A stretch of 64,000 nt of DNA from Arthrobacter sp. SLBN-100 (GTDB lineage: Bacteria; Actinomycetota; Actinomycetes; Actinomycetales; Micrococcaceae): assembly GCF_006715305.1 (NCBI RefSeq), contig NZ_VFMY01000001.1:3472001-3536000 (forward strand), written 5' to 3'. Under the pieces are notes generated by a model that was not told where the DNA came from, searched no databases, and saw only the letters and a list, made by a program, of their open reading frames with translations. The position numbers were made by a program, and so were the translations under genes. This document shows positions 61,594 to 64,000 of this stretch, one piece after another. Position 1 is the first letter of the stretch, and each line of letters opens with the position of its first letter.

Positions 61594-62600
61594 GCCAACC
61601 CAAGCTTGGTGAGGACGTCCGCCACCCGCTTGTCCTGGTCGGAGAGGAAGGACTTGAACTCGTCGCCGGTGATGAAGGCGTCAGTCCAGCCGCGCGTCTT
61701 CAGTGTTTCCTTCCAGGCCTCGGTTCCGTGCATCTTCTCAAGGGCGGCGATCAGGGATGCCTTGTCCGCGTCGCTGATGCCGGGAGGGGCCACCATGCCG
61801 CGCCAGTTGGTGAAGACCAGGTCAATGTTGGATTCCTTCAGCGTGGGGGCGTCCACGCCTTCAAGGCGCTTGTCGCCGCTGGTCGCCAGGACCCGCACTT
61901 CGCCGGACTGGATCTGCTGCAGGAACTCGCCGGCGCCGGAGGCGGCAAAGCCGAGTTTGTTGCCGAGGATGGCGGGGAGCAGATCGCCACCGCCGTCGTA
62001 GGCGACGTAGTTGACCTTCGTAGCGTCAATTCCTACTGCTCCCGCGAGCTGCATGGGAAGCAGGTGGTCGGGGCCGCCGGGGGAGGAGCCGCCGCCCACG
62101 GAGATGGAACCGGGATCGGCCTTCCAGGCCTTGACCAGGTCATCGATGGTCTTGTACGGGGAGTCCTTGCCGACCATGATGGCGCCGGGTTCCTCGATGA
62201 GCCGTGCCAGCGGAGTGGTTTCGGTGAGCTTCGACTCGGACTTGTTGGTGTAGCTTGCACCGACGACACCCAGGCCCATGAGCATGGCAAGGTCGCCATT
62301 GCCCTTCTCGTTCACCACGCGGGCCAGGCCTACGGTGCCGCCAGCGCCGGCGAGGTTGAAGACTTCGGTGTTGCTGGTGATCTTCTCGTCGTCGAGGACC
62401 TTCGCTGCTGCGCGGGCGGTGGTGTCATAACCGCCGCCCGGGGTGTTGGGGACCATGATCTGCAGCCCGGTGATGGGCCCGGCGGCAGCGCCGGAGCTTT
62501 CCGAACCGGTGGAGCTCTTTCCGGTGGCACCGCAGCCGGTGGCCATCAGGGCGATGCCGGCGGCGACGGCGGCAATACGCAATGCGCGAATCTGGCGCAT
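61590..62600 (-). CDS. tctC: Tripartite tricarboxylate transporter, substrate-binding lipoprotein TctC
   Basis: A 336-residue extracytoplasmic binding protein. The signal peptide is MRQIRALRIAAVAAGIALMA with lipobox ATGC, giving the lipidated Cys23. The mature part has LQIMVPNTPGGGYDTTARA and VGGGSSPGGPDHLLPMQLA, the TctC/Bug pattern. The ligand may be citrate or another carboxylate. AGAGGAA precedes the ATG. It is the first gene of the operon tctC-tctB-tctA-usp and is divergent from the sensor kinase gene. Confidence 0.95.
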   Translation of the reverse strand: MRQIRALRIAAVAAGIALMATGCGATGKSSTGSESSGAAAGPITGLQIMVPNTPGGGYDTTARAAAKVLDDEKITSNTEVFNLAGAGGTVGLARVVNEKGNGDLAMLMGLGVVGASYTNKSESKLTETTPLARLIEEPGAIMVGKDSPYKTIDDLVKAWKADPGSISVGGGSSPGGPDHLLPMQLAGAVGIDATKVNYVAYDGGGDLLPAILGNKLGFAASGAGEFLQQIQSGEVRVLATSGDKRLEGVDAPTLKESNIDLVFTNWRGMVAPPGISDADKASLIAALEKMHGTEAWKETLKTRGWTDAFITGDEFKSFLSDQDKRVADVLTKLGLA

Positions 62601-62883
62601 GGTGTTCCTCTTCTCATGAAAAATGATCAGCAAGATTGACTTGGTGATTCGATGCTAGGTTCCGCCGTGATGCCCGTCACTCTTATGTACGCAGAGAAAG
62701 TTAAGTTCATTGCGTTCACGTTTCGCGGAACCAACCGCGGATCTTCGCGTTCAGGGTTGAAAGGCCCGCAAGGCCTGGCTCTGGCGCCGCCTGCGGTATA
62801 GTTCCCGTACCTCCGCGGACCGGCCGAAAAATGCCGGAGCCTGGCCGGAGATACGTGCTGAACCACCCAAAGGACCAACCACA

Positions 62884-64000
62884 GTGACTCGACGAAGAGG
62901 AATGTCCCTCGCGGGGCAATACCTCGTGCTGCAGTTGCTGATTGTGTTGGCGGTCCTGGTGGCCGTGGTGGCGATCTCCCTGGCCCAGTCCGCCGCCACC
63001 TTTGAGCGGGTCGAGGGCCGGCGCGCGCTCTCCGCTGCCGAGGCACTGGGCAACAACCCGGCGGTCCGTGAGCTGCTGCCAACCGCCGAGCCCCGCAACG
63101 GAGCGGCACTGCCCGCCGTGGCGGAGGCCGTGCGGACGTTGTCCGGATCGTCCCAAGTGGCGTTGGCGAAACAGGACCGTACCGTGGTGGCCTCCTCAGA
63201 CCCCGGGTTGCTGGGCGAGAAGCTGGATATTGGGTCGAGCCGGGTCATGGAGGGCCGCGCCTGGACCGGTGTGGTGCCGGAAAGCAATGCGGCGGTCCTG
63301 TCCGCGCACGTCCCGGTGCTGGATGACGCCGGAAAGATGATCGGCATCGCCTCCATCAGCCGCAACTATCCCACCGTATTGGAGCGGCTTGGGGATGCGG
63401 TTCCAAATCTGCTGACATACCTCGGAGTAGCCAGTGTCCTGGGTGTGGCCGGTTCCCTGCTGCTGTCCCGGCGCGTCAAACGCCAGACCCTGGGCATGGA
63501 ACCCAGTGAGATCACGGGCCTGGTGGAAAACCGGGAAGCTATGCTGCGCGGGCTCAAGGAAGGGGTGGTGGCACTCGATCCGAACGAGCGGATCACGGTG
63601 GCCAATGACAGTGCCCGTCAACTGCTGGGCCTGCCGGCGGACTGCGTGGGCAAGAAGGTCTCATCGCTTCCTGTGGACCCCGCGCTGAAGACCGTCCTCA
63701 CGCGCGACCAGCCGGATCCCGACCAGCTGGTGCTGGTGGGGGAGCGGCTGGTGGTGCTGAACCGCGTTCCCATCCGGTCCCGGGGCCGTGAAATAGGCTC
63801 TGTGACCACGTTGCGCGACAGGACCGAGATGTCCTCGCTTGAGCGTGAACTGGGCGCCACCCGCACGGCCACGGATACGCTGCGGGCGCAGGCCCACGAG
63901 TTCGCCAACCAGCTCCACGTGATCTCGGGCCTGATCCAGATCGGCGAATACGATTCCGTGGTGCAGTTCGTCAACGGCGCCACCCTGGACCGCACCAGGC
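62884..64000 (+). CDS. CitA/DcuS-type sensor histidine kinase, partial
   Basis: The first 372 codons of a sensor kinase. It has a helix at about 8-30, an extracellular PASTA-free PAS-like sensor domain, a second helix near 183-202, a cytoplasmic PAS domain (about 220-320) and the phospho-acceptor region RAQAHEFANQLHVISGLIQIGEYDSV with His338. This is the CitA/DcuS family that senses C4/C6 carboxylates, and it lies divergent from tctCBA. The ATPase domain and a response regulator would lie beyond the right edge. GTG at 62884 is the likely start. Confidence 0.9.
   Translation, partial: MTRRRGMSLAGQYLVLQLLIVLAVLVAVVAISLAQSAATFERVEGRRALSAAEALGNNPAVRELLPTAEPRNGAALPAVAEAVRTLSGSSQVALAKQDRTVVASSDPGLLGEKLDIGSSRVMEGRAWTGVVPESNAAVLSAHVPVLDDAGKMIGIASISRNYPTVLERLGDAVPNLLTYLGVASVLGVAGSLLLSRRVKRQTLGMEPSEITGLVENREAMLRGLKEGVVALDPNERITVANDSARQLLGLPADCVGKKVSSLPVDPALKTVLTRDQPDPDQLVLVGERLVVLNRVPIRSRGREIGSVTTLRDRTEMSSLERELGATRTATDTLRAQAHEFANQLHVISGLIQIGEYDSVVQFVNGATLDRTR

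Overview
The window is a single contiguous piece of a high-GC actinobacterial chromosome. Gene content points to Micrococcaceae, most likely Arthrobacter or Pseudarthrobacter. The pointers are a divergent ligD/ku pair, an actinobacterial holin-X operon, a histidine ammonia-lyase with Cys-Ser-Gly at its cofactor site, a REP-type repeat that I recall (from memory) as common in this family, and many genes that start right at a -10 box. No rRNA, tRNA, IS element, prophage or CRISPR array was seen. The assignment is inference from gene content, not from a marker gene.

Layout. 1-2.4 kb: divergent NHEJ genes ligD (cut by the left edge) and ku. 2.6-3.8 kb: a methyltransferase and an SRPBCC protein. 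3.9-8.2 kb: fruR-fruK-fruA-ptsH fructose PTS operon, with a CRP-like site in its leader. 8.5-13.3 kb: a small membrane protein, an esterase, and a LacI-operator-controlled disaccharide phosphorylase unit (beta-phosphoglucomutase plus GH65). 13.3-24.3 kb: mixed metabolic, transport and regulatory genes. 24.5-31.7 kb: an envelope/general-stress island (CsbD, YihY, DUF3618, holin-X, membrane-anchored coiled-coil proteins, epimerase, SigB/SigF-like sigma factor).

31.8-41.8 kb is the most striking region. It is one tightly overlapping gene string with a complete-looking heptose set: GmhB-like phosphatase, GT9 heptosyltransferase-like enzyme, two more glycosyltransferases, GmhA-like isomerase, and two different HldE-like kinase/nucleotidylyltransferase fusions, plus an SDR and an aldehyde dehydrogenase. 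It lies in an organism that should lack LPS. 41.8-57.1 kb: a spermidine-synthase-like gene behind a seven-codon leader ORF, a hydroxybutyrate-type uptake and oxidation locus with its LysR regulator, a HxlR/quinone-reductase pair, an amino-acid permease, reductases, a ZIP transporter, and iclR-hutU-hutH for histidine breakdown. 57.2-64.0 kb: two small unknown genes, a fumarylacetoacetase-fold enzyme, and a tctCBA tricarboxylate transporter operon ending in a universal stress protein. A CitA/DcuS-type sensor kinase diverges from tct and is cut by the right edge.

Cross-cutting signals. About ten genes start exactly 6 nt after a -10-like hexamer, so their transcripts are probably leaderless. A near-palindromic 16-mer, consensus about TAAGCAWGCTTAKTAT, lies 47-62 nt upstream of several envelope/stress genes including the sigma factor gene. 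Short 15-21 bp tandem duplications sit at several gene ends.
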